Below are positions 31,761-41,260 of a stretch of 53,051 nt of DNA, one piece after another. Under the pieces are notes generated by a model that worked only from the letters and a program-made list of their open reading frames with translations, was not told where the DNA came from and searched no databases. The stretch's first letter is position 1. Every line of letters starts with the position of its first letter. A program made the position numbers and the translations under genes. Location of the stretch: NCBI GenBank assembly GCA_902788785.1, contig CADALT010000031.1, forward strand, positions 1 to 53,051. Direction: 5' to 3'. The stretch comes from an uncultured Ruminococcus sp. GTDB lineage: Bacteria > Bacillota > Clostridia > Oscillospirales > Ruminococcaceae.

Positions 31761-32071
31761 AACGCAAGGAATTAGCGTCGATACTTTCACAGGTCGCCCC
31801 TACTACCTATAACGAATGGTCGGGCAAGCGAGGCGTGCCCTCGCCGCCGTTCATAGCTTATCTTGATGCAGACCCCGATATTATCCCTGCGGATAACAGG
31901 GCGCATATACGGCATCCCAGATACCGTGTGGAGCTGTATACGGCGAAGGGCGACGATGAGACCGAGGACAGTCTCGACGAAAAGCTCGACGAAGAAGGAA
32001 TATTTTTCACTAAATACGGCAGAGAATGGCTTAAAGATGAGCATTGGTACCTGACCGTATATGAGATCTGA
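31757..32071 (+). CDS. Tail terminator-like protein
   Basis: 104 residues in an ATGA overlap. PPFIAYLDADPDIIPADNR, RHPRYRVELYTAKGDDETED and KLDEEGIFFTKYGREWLKDE fit the small DUF3168-like proteins that cap the tail tube in this gene position. Assigned by place and length more than by motif. Confidence 0.7.
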   Translation: MKRKELASILSQVAPTTYNEWSGKRGVPSPPFIAYLDADPDIIPADNRAHIRHPRYRVELYTAKGDDETEDSLDEKLDEEGIFFTKYGREWLKDEHWYLTVYEI

Positions 32072-32083
32072 AAGGAGTAAATC

Positions 32084-32920
32084 ATGGGTAAAAACAAGAA
32101 TAAGAAGTACAGAAGCGGTGTGGATCTGCTGTATTTTGCGCCTATACTGAACATTGACTATGATAAGATAGACGCTGACCCCACCGACGAGACCGCATAT
32201 ACTTACGGCAACTGGTTCAGAGCGAGAGGTGCTCAGCGTATAAACCTTGCTAACCAGTTTTCGTCTAACAGGATAGCGGCGGACAACAATGCAAGCTATG
32301 TCAATCAGAAGAAGAACAACGGCTATAACGGTAACATCGAGCTGACTACTCTTCCTCCGCAGTTCTATACAGACATATGCCTCATGAAAGATTTTACCGA
32401 AACCGATGATGTTGTGCCTCTGGGCTTTGCGGTAGGTTATGAATACAAGGAAGAGGGAGTGAAGTGCCGCAGAGTGCTCTATCATAACGAACTGACACAG
32501 CTGCCCGGCATTACTCACACAACGGAGAGCGGTGAACTTGCCATTGACAGCGACTCTATCAGTATCAACACTATCCCCCGTGAAGGCGACAGAAAGATCA
32601 CCTCGGTATGTACAGAGGGCGACCCTATTTTCAACGATTTCTTTGTCGCTGTGCCCAAGCCTTCCGATTTCACCACCGGCAGCAGCGTGACACTTATGGG
32701 AGACAGTACAGTAGAAGTAGGAGAAACCATAACACTGACAGCAGTTACAGTTCCTTCGGGTAAGGCTGTTACCTGGTCTTCGCTCGATGAGGACAATGCT
32801 ACAGTAAACCAGTACGGTGTAGTAACAGGCGTTGCAAAGGGTACTGTGACCATCAAGTGCGAACTCACAGAAGATCCTGCAACGTTTAATACAATAACTA
32901 TCAATGTGACCGAAGCATAG
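32084..32920 (+). CDS. Major tail tube protein with Ig-like (BIG2) domain
   Basis: 278 residues. Residues 1-195 are the tube-forming part (GVDLLYFAPILNIDYDKIDA; GYEYKEEGVKCRRVLYHNEL), a phi13-type major tail protein. Residues 205-277 form a bacterial Ig-like domain (VTLMGDSTVEVGETITLTAV, KAVTWSSLDEDNATVNQYGV, TGVAKGTVTIKC). Such domains decorate the outside of the tail and may bind cell-surface carbohydrate. Confidence 0.9.
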   Translation: MGKNKNKKYRSGVDLLYFAPILNIDYDKIDADPTDETAYTYGNWFRARGAQRINLANQFSSNRIAADNNASYVNQKKNNGYNGNIELTTLPPQFYTDICLMKDFTETDDVVPLGFAVGYEYKEEGVKCRRVLYHNELTQLPGITHTTESGELAIDSDSISINTIPREGDRKITSVCTEGDPIFNDFFVAVPKPSDFTTGSSVTLMGDSTVEVGETITLTAVTVPSGKAVTWSSLDEDNATVNQYGVVTGVAKGTVTIKCELTEDPATFNTITINVTEA

Positions 32921-32934
32921 TGAGGTGAACGGCA

Positions 32935-33477
32935 ATGACTCAGCGTGAGTATAACACAGGATTCTGCAATTTTCATTATCGTGTTATCGGCTGGAACGCA
33001 AGTATAAGACCTAAACGTTTCCCCGGAGCGATACGGCTGAGTTTCAAGCCTCAGACACAGGAACGCAAAGTGCTTGTAAGGACGGACAGCGGTTTACTGC
33101 TGTCCGAGTCCCTTGCAAAACATGAGGCAAGCCGTGAGGCTGTACTGGAGATAGTGAGCATACCCCGCACTTTCCTGATAGATGTTCTCGGGTGGAAAGA
33201 AAACTCATCAGGCGCACTTATCGAGGGGCAGTTCCCACAGAACCAAGTAGAACTGCTATATGAGACCGAAAACGGCGGAAGACCTGTTCGTCACAAGATA
33301 TATAACGCTGTATTCAGCCGACCTTCTTTTGATGTGAGCACCATCACAGACAACCCCTCTGCTGATATTTATAAGCTGGAACTGACGGTCAACGCAACAG
33401 GCAGCGGCAATTATAACGAGAAGCTTGCAAGAGCGGATGCTGCGGACATCAGTATCTACAATAACTGGTTTGACTGA
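32935..33477 (+). CDS. Second tail protein following the tube gene
   Basis: 180 residues, beta-rich (NTGFCNFHYRVIGWNASIRP, VLEIVSIPRTFLIDVLGWKE, HKIYNAVFSRPSFDVSTITD). It lies where some siphophages carry a paralogous tube or distal adaptor. I do not recognise a named family. Confidence 0.6.
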   Translation: MTQREYNTGFCNFHYRVIGWNASIRPKRFPGAIRLSFKPQTQERKVLVRTDSGLLLSESLAKHEASREAVLEIVSIPRTFLIDVLGWKENSSGALIEGQFPQNQVELLYETENGGRPVRHKIYNAVFSRPSFDVSTITDNPSADIYKLELTVNATGSGNYNEKLARADAADISIYNNWFD

Positions 33478-33478
33478 C

Positions 33479-33922
33479 ATGAACAGGCTAAAAACTATAA
33501 ATGCCGTCATTCAGTTTGATCTTATCAAGATAAGACACGGCGTATCCGAGAAACTCCCGATGTTCTACTATAAACTTCGGGAAGAGGTAAGATATAACCC
33601 AAACCATGATGAAAAAGGACGGTTTGCGTCCGGCAGCAGCGGTAAAGGCTCGAAAAGTTCAAGTAAAAAAGGCTTGACAAGACGAGTAAAAAGCAGTACA
33701 ATTAGTCACAAGGAAAGAGTGAGATTATCTCACCAGATCGCAACAGATCATCCCGAATGGAAAACACCCGGTATAATACATGGGTACGAAAATCGAAATC
33801 ACTTCTACACATTATCGGTAAACGATTTTGGCGAATATACGTTTTACAAGAAAATTCCGATAAAAGGTAATGAAGAAAAAATCAAGTCTATCAGGATAGC
33901 GTTGGGAGAGTGGGGAACATGA
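33479..33922 (+). CDS. Cassette C cargo protein: linker plus toxin-like domain
   Basis: 147 residues. N-terminal 1-37 is short and unrelated to that of cassette A. The linker RYNPNHDEKGRFASGSSGKG (38-57) and Ser/Lys-rich residues to about 65 are followed by an AT-rich C-terminal domain (ISHKERVRLSHQIATDHPEW, IIHGYENRNHFYTLSVNDFG). The domain is unrelated in sequence to cargos A and B. It sits between tail tube and tail chaperone genes, where a cargo gene is not expected. A partner gene follows by ATGA overlap. Confidence 0.7.
   Translation: MNRLKTINAVIQFDLIKIRHGVSEKLPMFYYKLREEVRYNPNHDEKGRFASGSSGKGSKSSSKKGLTRRVKSSTISHKERVRLSHQIATDHPEWKTPGIIHGYENRNHFYTLSVNDFGEYTFYKKIPIKGNEEKIKSIRIALGEWGT
33674..33702 (+). 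promoter_or_regulatory. Promoter embedded at the start of cargo C
   Basis: TTGACA (33674-33679), 17 bp, TACAAT (33697-33702), inside codons for GLTRRVKSSTIS, directly after the linker. Confidence 0.75.
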
Positions 33923-34167
33923 TGACACCCGAAGAAGAACGGCTTATGAAACTTATTGTCGGTTTAAAACACCCGTTTAATGATGATCAAGATCTGGAAA
34001 GGCAAAAAGGGCTTGCGACTTTTATCTTTTTAGCTGCCCTCACAGGTGATTTTGTCGAGGAAATTACCGAAGAAATACTTGATAACCCCGATAAAACTGT
34101 TGATGAAATGTATAATTTGCTCGATAACAAGGGATATTTCCCCAGAGTCGAATTTACAGATGACTGA
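33919..34167 (+). CDS. Cassette C partner, immunity-like protein
   Basis: 82 residues starting in an ATGA overlap with the cargo stop. Helical and acidic (EEERLMKLIVGLKHPFNDDQ, EEITEEILDNPDKTVDEMYN). No family recognised. Acidic pI, size and coupling are typical of immunity proteins for basic toxin domains. Confidence 0.62.
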   Translation: MMTPEEERLMKLIVGLKHPFNDDQDLERQKGLATFIFLAALTGDFVEEITEEILDNPDKTVDEMYNLLDNKGYFPRVEFTDD

Positions 34168-34194
34168 ACCGCCCTCACCCGAGAGCGGTTTTTT
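34168..34194 (+). terminator. Cassette C terminator
   Basis: ACCGCCCTC/GAGAGCGGT plus TTTTTT, starting right after the stop codon, followed by CATGCCC as after terminator B3. Confidence 0.85.
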
Positions 34195-34218
34195 CATGCC
34201 CGAAAAAGGAGCGATTAT

Positions 34219-34710
34219 ATGGAAAGGACGATCACAGCAGGCGGAAAAGCTTATAAAATAAGAGCTTCCGCAGGAGCGCTGATAATATATAAAGCACAGT
34301 TTGGCAGAGAATACCCCGAAGAACTGGCAGACATCGGGAATGATGAAGAAAAAGCATACGTGGTCGGATGCAGACTGCTGTGGGCAATGGCAAGGAGTGC
34401 CAAAGAAAAGCTTCCGACTCCCGATGAATGGCTTGCGATGTTCAAAAAGAAAGAACTTAAAGCGGCGTTGTTTATCTCTCAGATACTATTTGAACATTCT
34501 CTCAGCGGCAGAGACAACGACAAGAACGGTGATGAAGACTATTCGTCCGAACAATTGATGGCAAGCGCTGCGTTGTGCGGACTGAACACGACCGACCTTA
34601 ACAACCTGCCGCTGGGCATGGTCGTTGATACGATAGACAAATACATGGATATGCGCTACGGCGGCGGAGACAGTGAGTTTGTTTCCTCCGCTGATTTTTT
34701 TGGAGAGTAG
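34219..34710 (+). CDS. Tail assembly chaperone (fused form)
   Basis: 163 residues. ITAGGKAYKIRASAGALIIYKAQFG resembles phi13 gp14-like tail assembly chaperones and the second part (LMASAALCGLNTTDLNNLPLGMVVDTIDKY) resembles the T extension normally added by a programmed frameshift. Here both are in one frame, with no slippery site needed. It lies just before the tape measure gene, as expected. Confidence 0.78.
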   Translation: MERTITAGGKAYKIRASAGALIIYKAQFGREYPEELADIGNDEEKAYVVGCRLLWAMARSAKEKLPTPDEWLAMFKKKELKAALFISQILFEHSLSGRDNDKNGDEDYSSEQLMASAALCGLNTTDLNNLPLGMVVDTIDKYMDMRYGGGDSEFVSSADFFGE

Positions 34711-34719
34711 GTGATCTGA

Positions 34720-37700
34720 TTGGCAGGAAGTTATAAGGGAATAACTGTCGATATCGTATTTAAAGGCGATACCACGAAATTTAAAGATGCGGTAAATGAA
34801 GTAGACAGCAACCTGAAAGGTATAGATCAGACACTCAAGACTGTCAACTCGGGGCTGAAATTAGATCCTGCAAATGTCGCACTGGTAGGTCAGAAATTCA
34901 GCCTTATGGGCGAAAAGGTAAATGAGGTCCAGAAAAAGCTTGATCTGTTCAGGCAGTCTCAGAAAGAAGTTGAAAAGGCTTTTCGTGAAGGTAAAATAGA
35001 TAGTCAGCAGTGGGCTGACTATAACCGTGAGCTGGCGAAAACAGAAGATCAGCTGAACAAGCTCCGTGATGAGTATAAACGTACTATCGAGGCGATGACT
35101 TCCGACCTGGCACAGTCCACCGAGGAGCTTGCGGGTATGCTCGGCAAAGCAGCCGCAGGAGTAACAGCCGTCATCACTGCATTGGGCGGAATAACCGCAT
35201 CTGCGGCGACGGCAACAGATGAGCTTAACACTATGTCTAAGATCACAGGCGTTTCTGTAGAAGAACTTCAACGGTTCCAATACGCATCAAAGCTTGTGGA
35301 CGTAAGCCAGGAAACCCTGGCAACGAGTCTGCGCAAGCTTTCGGCTAATATGCAGAATGCCGCAAAGACGGGCAAAGGCGAAGCATATGATGCATTCGAC
35401 AAACTGCACATAAAGATAACTGATACAAACGGTTCTCTGCGTGACAGCCAAACTGTATTCAATGAACTTATAGATGCTCTCAGCAATGTCGAGAACCAGA
35501 CAGAACGAGATGCCTATGCTATGGACATTTTCGGCAAAAGTGCTACACAGCTCAATCCTCTTATAGTTGAAGGTTCGCAGATCTTGAAGGAATACGGCGA
35601 CCAGGCTGACAGAATGGGTCTTATATTCGATGAAGACACGCTGAGCGGATTACAGAAATTCCAGGACAGGCTGGATATTTCCAAACGGCAGATAGAGGGC
35701 ATCAAGGTGATAGTCGGTTCGGAAATGGCAGGTGCATTTGATGCTTTATACGGCGGCATAGATGATCTTCTGAAGCTTGTACAGCGTGCCAAGAAAGACG
35801 GAACGCTGACCGCCATAGCAAAAGATGTAGCCTCAACGCTCAGTTCGCTCATGTCGATGCTCACAAGCCTGATGAAGACTATATACGATTTTCGTGTGGA
35901 GATCGCAGCAGGAACGGCAGGGCTGCTGACTTTTAAAGCGGCACTGAGTATAGGCAAGACCATAGAAGCGCTTGTAACAACACTCTTCGCTATGAAAGCT
36001 GCTCTGGAAGGCGCAGAGGCTGCGCAGGCAGGACTGAATGCCACTATGGCACTGAACCCTTATGTGGCTCTTGCGGCAGGAATAGCAGCCGTTTCCGCAG
36101 CACTTGTGGTCTATATAACTAAAGCGAACGAAGCCGCACAGATAGTCGGAGAAGCGTCCGATGAAGCCAAAGAGTATGCAAAAGCCAATAATGAATTGCT
36201 TGACAGCATAAGGCAGTCCAATGAAGAACGTGATAAGTCTCTTAAAGATATTGCCAACGAACGAGATGTATACACCGATCTGACCGATAAGATATTCGAC
36301 CTTGCGAAAGCCGAAAAGCTTTCTGCATCAGAAAAGCAGCAGCTGAGCGCTTACATAGATGACCTCAACAGCAAGATACCCGAGCTCGGACTTAATTTCA
36401 ACAGCGTTACAGGCGAAATGTCCATGCAGAAAGAAGAGGTCAAAAAGCTGATAGATGCTTATGAGACCTACATGGAAGTGCAGGCACGCACACAGTACGG
36501 CAGTGAACTGATGAAACAACAGTTCGAGCTGGAAGGCGAATATGAGGCAGCCGGAAAAAGATACGAAAATGCCAAGAATGCGGCACACAACGAGCAAACT
36601 ATAAAGGCACAGGAAGAAGCGGTGCAGAAAGCTGCTTCTGAACTGGATAGAGCTGATTCTTCAAATTACAAAAAACGTGCCGATGCATATGAGCTGGAAA
36701 AGCAAAAGCTCAGGCAACTGCGGCAAGAACAGCAAAACGCTAAAGCTTCCCTTGCTGAATACGCAACTGCACTTGTTTCTACATCTGCTGCTGTTCGTGA
36801 AAATACCGAAAAACAAGAGGAGAACAAGGAAAAACTCAGTGAATGTTCCGAATCACTTGCCGATGCCGACGATCAGACCAGACACTACCTTGATTCGGTA
36901 AGGAACGGCGAGCAAGCCACAGAGGACCTTACCGAAAAGGAAAATGACCTTTCAAAAGCTTATGATGAGGCTGCAAAAAAGGTCTCCTCATACAAGTCCC
37001 AGCTCAAAGATCTCATCGGTGTGCTGGAAAATGTAAACAAAGGTACTGCTTACAGCACAAGCCAGATGCTGGAGCTCATCGAGAAATACCCCGAGCTTAC
37101 CCGATATATCAATGAGACCACCGAGGGCTATACGATACAGGCGGATGCCGTGCGAGAACTTACACAGGCGAAAGCCGAGCATATGATAACAGAAGCTAAT
37201 ATGCAGCTGGAAATGCTCGATTCTCAGGTGAGAGCCGCTAATGATGCAGTGAACAGTGCGTCGGTAATACAGACTATTACCCGTAACGGCAGAACATACA
37301 GAGGTGTGGATACTGCCGCCCGTGATGCTGCATTGCAGCAGCTTAACGAAGTATCGGCACAGCGCAATGCTCTTGAACGTCAGATCGAAGGCTACCGCAG
37401 GATAGCTGACAGCATAGCTTCGGGACGGATATACTCGGGAAGTTCGGGCGGATCATCTTCATCGGGATCGGGCGGAAGTTCGGGAAATTCATACTCAAAC
37501 GGCAAGAGCGAAAGTCAGCTCGCCTGGGAAGCACAAGAAAAAGAAGATTTCTCACAGCTGGAATACCGCTTCAAAATGGGCGAGATCGAAGCGGAGCAGT
37601 ACTATGATGAGCTGAAAAAGCTGGGCGAGAAGTATTACAGCTGGTCTGCCGAAAAGCAGGACGAATGGCGCAATTTACAGGTCAAGATCTATCAGGGCTT

Positions 37701-38277
37701 GCAGAAGCTGGAGGAAGACCGCACTAAGGCTCATGAAAACAAGCTGAAAGAGCAGGAAGAGGAACTTACAAAGACCAAATCCATGATAGATTCTCTGCGA
37801 GAGCTGAAACAGGCGCAGGACGACCTGAACCGAGCTGAAAAGCAGGAAGTGCAGGTGTTCAGCGGCACGGCAGGTTTCCACAGCGAGAAGAACAGTCAGG
37901 CTATCTCGGATGCAAGGACATCACTTGCAGACAAGAACTTTGCGCTGACCCAGACACTGTTAAAGCTCGGGAACTTTGACGGCGAGAGCCTTGCGGAACG
38001 TATGGGACAAATAGGCGGAATGTCCCTGCGTGATCTTCTGCCCGACCTTTCGGGGCTGACATTGCCTACAGTAAACGGCGGCAGTACCACGAACAATAAT
38101 AACACGAACCGCACTGTCAACTATACCGCAGGTGATATTATCGTCAATATCGAGGGCAATGCGGACGAAGCAACTATACAGCAGATACAGACAGAACTTA
38201 GAGATGCGTTCGACCGCTATATGAGTGATTTTCTCGATGCGGAGAACCGCACAGGCATATCGGGAGGTGTACGATGA
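34720..38277 (+). CDS. Tape measure protein
   Basis: 1185 residues with a TTG start at 34720. N-terminal SYKGITVDIVFKGDTTKFKD and the domain around LNTMSKITGVSVEELQRFQYASKLVDV are typical phage tail tape measure motifs. Central hydrophobic segments (about 385-465) probably form the membrane-crossing region; long coiled coils follow, then a Ser/Gly linker near 905-930 (SGSSGGSSSSGSGGSSGNS). Its length would set a tail of roughly 170-180 nm by the usual ratio. Confidence 0.95.
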   Translation: MAGSYKGITVDIVFKGDTTKFKDAVNEVDSNLKGIDQTLKTVNSGLKLDPANVALVGQKFSLMGEKVNEVQKKLDLFRQSQKEVEKAFREGKIDSQQWADYNRELAKTEDQLNKLRDEYKRTIEAMTSDLAQSTEELAGMLGKAAAGVTAVITALGGITASAATATDELNTMSKITGVSVEELQRFQYASKLVDVSQETLATSLRKLSANMQNAAKTGKGEAYDAFDKLHIKITDTNGSLRDSQTVFNELIDALSNVENQTERDAYAMDIFGKSATQLNPLIVEGSQILKEYGDQADRMGLIFDEDTLSGLQKFQDRLDISKRQIEGIKVIVGSEMAGAFDALYGGIDDLLKLVQRAKKDGTLTAIAKDVASTLSSLMSMLTSLMKTIYDFRVEIAAGTAGLLTFKAALSIGKTIEALVTTLFAMKAALEGAEAAQAGLNATMALNPYVALAAGIAAVSAALVVYITKANEAAQIVGEASDEAKEYAKANNELLDSIRQSNEERDKSLKDIANERDVYTDLTDKIFDLAKAEKLSASEKQQLSAYIDDLNSKIPELGLNFNSVTGEMSMQKEEVKKLIDAYETYMEVQARTQYGSELMKQQFELEGEYEAAGKRYENAKNAAHNEQTIKAQEEAVQKAASELDRADSSNYKKRADAYELEKQKLRQLRQEQQNAKASLAEYATALVSTSAAVRENTEKQEENKEKLSECSESLADADDQTRHYLDSVRNGEQATEDLTEKENDLSKAYDEAAKKVSSYKSQLKDLIGVLENVNKGTAYSTSQMLELIEKYPELTRYINETTEGYTIQADAVRELTQAKAEHMITEANMQLEMLDSQVRAANDAVNSASVIQTITRNGRTYRGVDTAARDAALQQLNEVSAQRNALERQIEGYRRIADSIASGRIYSGSSGGSSSSGSGGSSGNSYSNGKSESQLAWEAQEKEDFSQLEYRFKMGEIEAEQYYDELKKLGEKYYSWSAEKQDEWRNLQVKIYQGLQKLEEDRTKAHENKLKEQEEELTKTKSMIDSLRELKQAQDDLNRAEKQEVQVFSGTAGFHSEKNSQAISDARTSLADKNFALTQTLLKLGNFDGESLAERMGQIGGMSLRDLLPDLSGLTLPTVNGGSTTNNNNTNRTVNYTAGDIIVNIEGNADEATIQQIQTELRDAFDRYMSDFLDAENRTGISGGVR

Positions 38278-40055
38278 GATCAACAATACAGACGCTGACG
38301 AACATCAGTTATGACGGCAGGACGATAGACCTCACCGAGGAAAGAGACCTGACCTGCACGGTGAACTGTGACTGTCTCAGTCATATCGCCATAGATGTGC
38401 ATGACATGAATGCTGTGCGTTCACCTGTATACACATCATTCGGCAGCGGCTATGAGCCGATCGTGGGACGTGGCGAGACCATGACCATAGGCATGAACGG
38501 CAGAACGCTGGGCAACGGGTACGACCAGCTGTGTATCATGACGATCTATCAGGCAAGGCAGAACATGACCGAAAACGAAACGTCCCCGGGACGGTACGAT
38601 GTGTACATGGGTTCGGGCAGGATACAGGCTGACAGTGAAACGACTACCGATATCAACATCGGTAAGGGCATAACCTATATACGTCCTGCACGATACGATG
38701 TGGACACGCCAACAAGGCTCATCGGCGGCTGTGTCATACAGCTTAAAAACACAATGATGATGATAGAAAGCTACGACCCCGATACAGGCATAGCGACTGT
38801 TCTTTCATCAGTAAAGATAAACGGCACGTCCTACAGCGCAAGGAGAGCCATACAGGGTGAAAAGTTCAAGCTCCTGACAAACTACCTTACCTGTGATGCT
38901 TTCGCTTTTTACGGACGTTCTGCGCCATCTGTGACACTGTCCTACAGTGTAGACGCAGACGGTCTGCAAGTAAGCGGTACGTACTCACAGGCAAACGGTA
39001 CGGGCATACAGAGCTACAAGCTCACCGTGGAGTACTATGCCAACCTTGAAACGAATGGCAGCTCCTACTACCTTATGAAATTTGAAGATGAGAGAAAATA
39101 CAGTCAGACTATCGAAGGGACTTTCCCCGTACTGGGCAGGCTTGCCGACAGCACAGACCTGAAAATAGGCAGCACCGGCTATGGACTGCGCATCTCCTGC
39201 GAGGTAACAACGCAGGACAACTACACTAAGACATATATGCTGGGTATCAGAGCATCAGCGTACAATTCGGATCACCCATTTGAGATAGACGCTATAAATT
39301 GGGAAGAAACGAATTATAAGATAAGTTTCGACCCCGAGTATTTCAGCGCCGAGGGTATGAGGACAGTCGGTATATACAGCTTTGAGAAAACAGCAGAAGG
39401 CATTGACGAAGACCGATTTGGCAGTCCTCATTATTACGGCAGTGCAGAAGTCAATAACTGCGAGACCGAATTTGGGCACATCACGGAGGGGCACGGCAGA
39501 TACTACAAGTATTATGTATTCGGCTCGGACGATGAAGGCAAGCTGTACCGTGGTGAGATAAGCCGTGGTCCCGTATATGTTTTCGGCAGTGACAGTGCGG
39601 TGTGGTCGATACGCAAGCTCGTGCGCACAGGTGAACATGAATACAGCACAGACAGTGCACTGTACGAATTCGCATACGATGTTCAGCCGGGCAACATCGA
39701 GACCTGCGTCAACGGCATGATCTACAATGCCGAAAGTGCAAAACCGAAATACGTACACGGCAACGACAACTACGACAAGGGCACACTAACAGCGATACTC
39801 GTTAACCGCAAAAACACCGAGATCACAATAAACAAAGATGTTACAGCACGCTACATAGACATAGCCGACTGGAATGACTTGATATCCTCGGGCGGACCTT
39901 TCCTGCTGAAAACAGACAAGGGAGATGTGAAGATAGTGCAAATAACATCAAACCCTGTGCGTTCATACGGTGCAGGCATAGCGGACATCGGAATTGTCAA
40001 AGTAACAGTCGGCTGGACTGAGGTGGACGATATAAACAAGGCGGTGTTTAGATGA
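38274..40055 (+). CDS. Tail-tip protein (distal tail position)
   Basis: 593 residues, overlapping the tape measure gene by ATGA. It is beta-rich: the N-terminal region binds the tube end by position, and the middle (ARYDVDTPTRLIGGCVIQLK; SVTLSYSVDADGLQVSGTYS) includes fibronectin- or Ig-like strands. In this gene order it corresponds to the distal tail or baseplate protein. No enzymatic motif seen. Confidence 0.7.
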   Translation: MRSTIQTLTNISYDGRTIDLTEERDLTCTVNCDCLSHIAIDVHDMNAVRSPVYTSFGSGYEPIVGRGETMTIGMNGRTLGNGYDQLCIMTIYQARQNMTENETSPGRYDVYMGSGRIQADSETTTDINIGKGITYIRPARYDVDTPTRLIGGCVIQLKNTMMMIESYDPDTGIATVLSSVKINGTSYSARRAIQGEKFKLLTNYLTCDAFAFYGRSAPSVTLSYSVDADGLQVSGTYSQANGTGIQSYKLTVEYYANLETNGSSYYLMKFEDERKYSQTIEGTFPVLGRLADSTDLKIGSTGYGLRISCEVTTQDNYTKTYMLGIRASAYNSDHPFEIDAINWEETNYKISFDPEYFSAEGMRTVGIYSFEKTAEGIDEDRFGSPHYYGSAEVNNCETEFGHITEGHGRYYKYYVFGSDDEGKLYRGEISRGPVYVFGSDSAVWSIRKLVRTGEHEYSTDSALYEFAYDVQPGNIETCVNGMIYNAESAKPKYVHGNDNYDKGTLTAILVNRKNTEITINKDVTARYIDIADWNDLISSGGPFLLKTDKGDVKIVQITSNPVRSYGAGIADIGIVKVTVGWTEVDDINKAVFR

Positions 40056-41260
40056 ACTACTACAACAAGATAGATGATGCGTACATCGCCGCACTGAAAA
40101 GTCAGCACGTCCGCTACAGAACGATGATACAGCCGCTTGACCACTGGGAGAACGCTCTCGGCGAGTGTGAAGCCGATATACTTACAAGCAAGCCTGTACA
40201 GTCTCAGCAAACCGCAGGCAACAACATAAGGCGCAGCCTGAACATAAGCGTGGTCAATGCAGACGATAAGTACAGCCCCTCGAAGAACTCGGCTTTCTGG
40301 TACAGCAGAAAATTCAGGCTCTGGGACGGGGTTGCAGTCGGCGAAAATGTGTACTGGCAGGAGCAGGGCATATACTACTCGCTCACTGCCGAGGAAGAGA
40401 ACCACGTCATAACCATCAGTGCAGCGGACAAGTTCGCCGCACTGAACGGTGAGCTGAACACAGGGCGCTGCACAAAGCCGTTCACTACAGACATCACCGC
40501 AAGTGATGTATATGTGGCTGATCTTATCAGGGAAACACTGATGCTCAACACGGGCAGTCTTCCACTTGACCCGATCTCGCCCGTTATCGACCCGTATTTC
40601 GAGAGCGCAAAACTGTATGCGGACATAGCCCTTGATGCAGGGCAGTTCTACGGAGAGATATTAACGACGCTTGCGGGAATGTTCGGGGCTGACTGCTGCT
40701 ATGACCGCAGCGGACGGCTGAACTTCCGCCGCAAGGCCGTGACAGACCGCCCCTGGTGGTATCAGCATCAGGGGTACGCCTGGAACTTTACCGACAATGA
40801 TGTGAACATAGTCCAAGGTGTACGCAGAAGCACAACGCTCAGAGCGGTCAACTGCGTAACTGTAATGACGGATAACACCGAGGGGGAGTTCGGGTGCTAT
40901 ACGGCAAAGAACACGAACCCCGAAAGCCCCGTCTGCGTACAGAATGTGGGAGAACAGTACCCCGATGACCCCATTGTGTATATCGCTCTGGGGGACACCA
41001 CAAGGGATACACCGAATGAAAAGTGCAGACAGTATGCGGACTATCTTTTGATGCAGCACACGCAGCAGGCGCTGACAGAAACGTTCACAACGGTTGAGAT
41101 ACCGCACCTGAAAGCCGATGATATGATACTGCTGCACGGCGAACCGAGACTGATAACGTCTATCAGCACAGACCACCACAGCAGGCTCATGCAGCTGGAA
41201 GTGTGCAATACGGCATTTTTGCCGATAAATTATGAAACAGAGGTGATAGAGAGTGAGTAA
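40052..41260 (+). CDS. Tail-tip/baseplate protein (DUF5048-like)
   Basis: 402 residues. RRSLNISVVNADDKYSPSKN, FRLWDGVAVGENVYWQEQGI, and a central region with FGADCCYDRSGRLNFRRKAV fit the DUF5048-like hub proteins of gut Firmicute phages, related in position to Tal/gp27-type hubs. Likely part of the receptor-facing tip. Confidence 0.72.
   Translation: MNYYNKIDDAYIAALKSQHVRYRTMIQPLDHWENALGECEADILTSKPVQSQQTAGNNIRRSLNISVVNADDKYSPSKNSAFWYSRKFRLWDGVAVGENVYWQEQGIYYSLTAEEENHVITISAADKFAALNGELNTGRCTKPFTTDITASDVYVADLIRETLMLNTGSLPLDPISPVIDPYFESAKLYADIALDAGQFYGEILTTLAGMFGADCCYDRSGRLNFRRKAVTDRPWWYQHQGYAWNFTDNDVNIVQGVRRSTTLRAVNCVTVMTDNTEGEFGCYTAKNTNPESPVCVQNVGEQYPDDPIVYIALGDTTRDTPNEKCRQYADYLLMQHTQQALTETFTTVEIPHLKADDMILLHGEPRLITSISTDHHSRLMQLEVCNTAFLPINYETEVIESE

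Noticed and set aside
31787-32935. Long minus-strand frame (382 codons) across tail genes
   Set aside because: It lies opposite three well-supported tail genes and shows Cys/His/Arg-rich nonsense composition.
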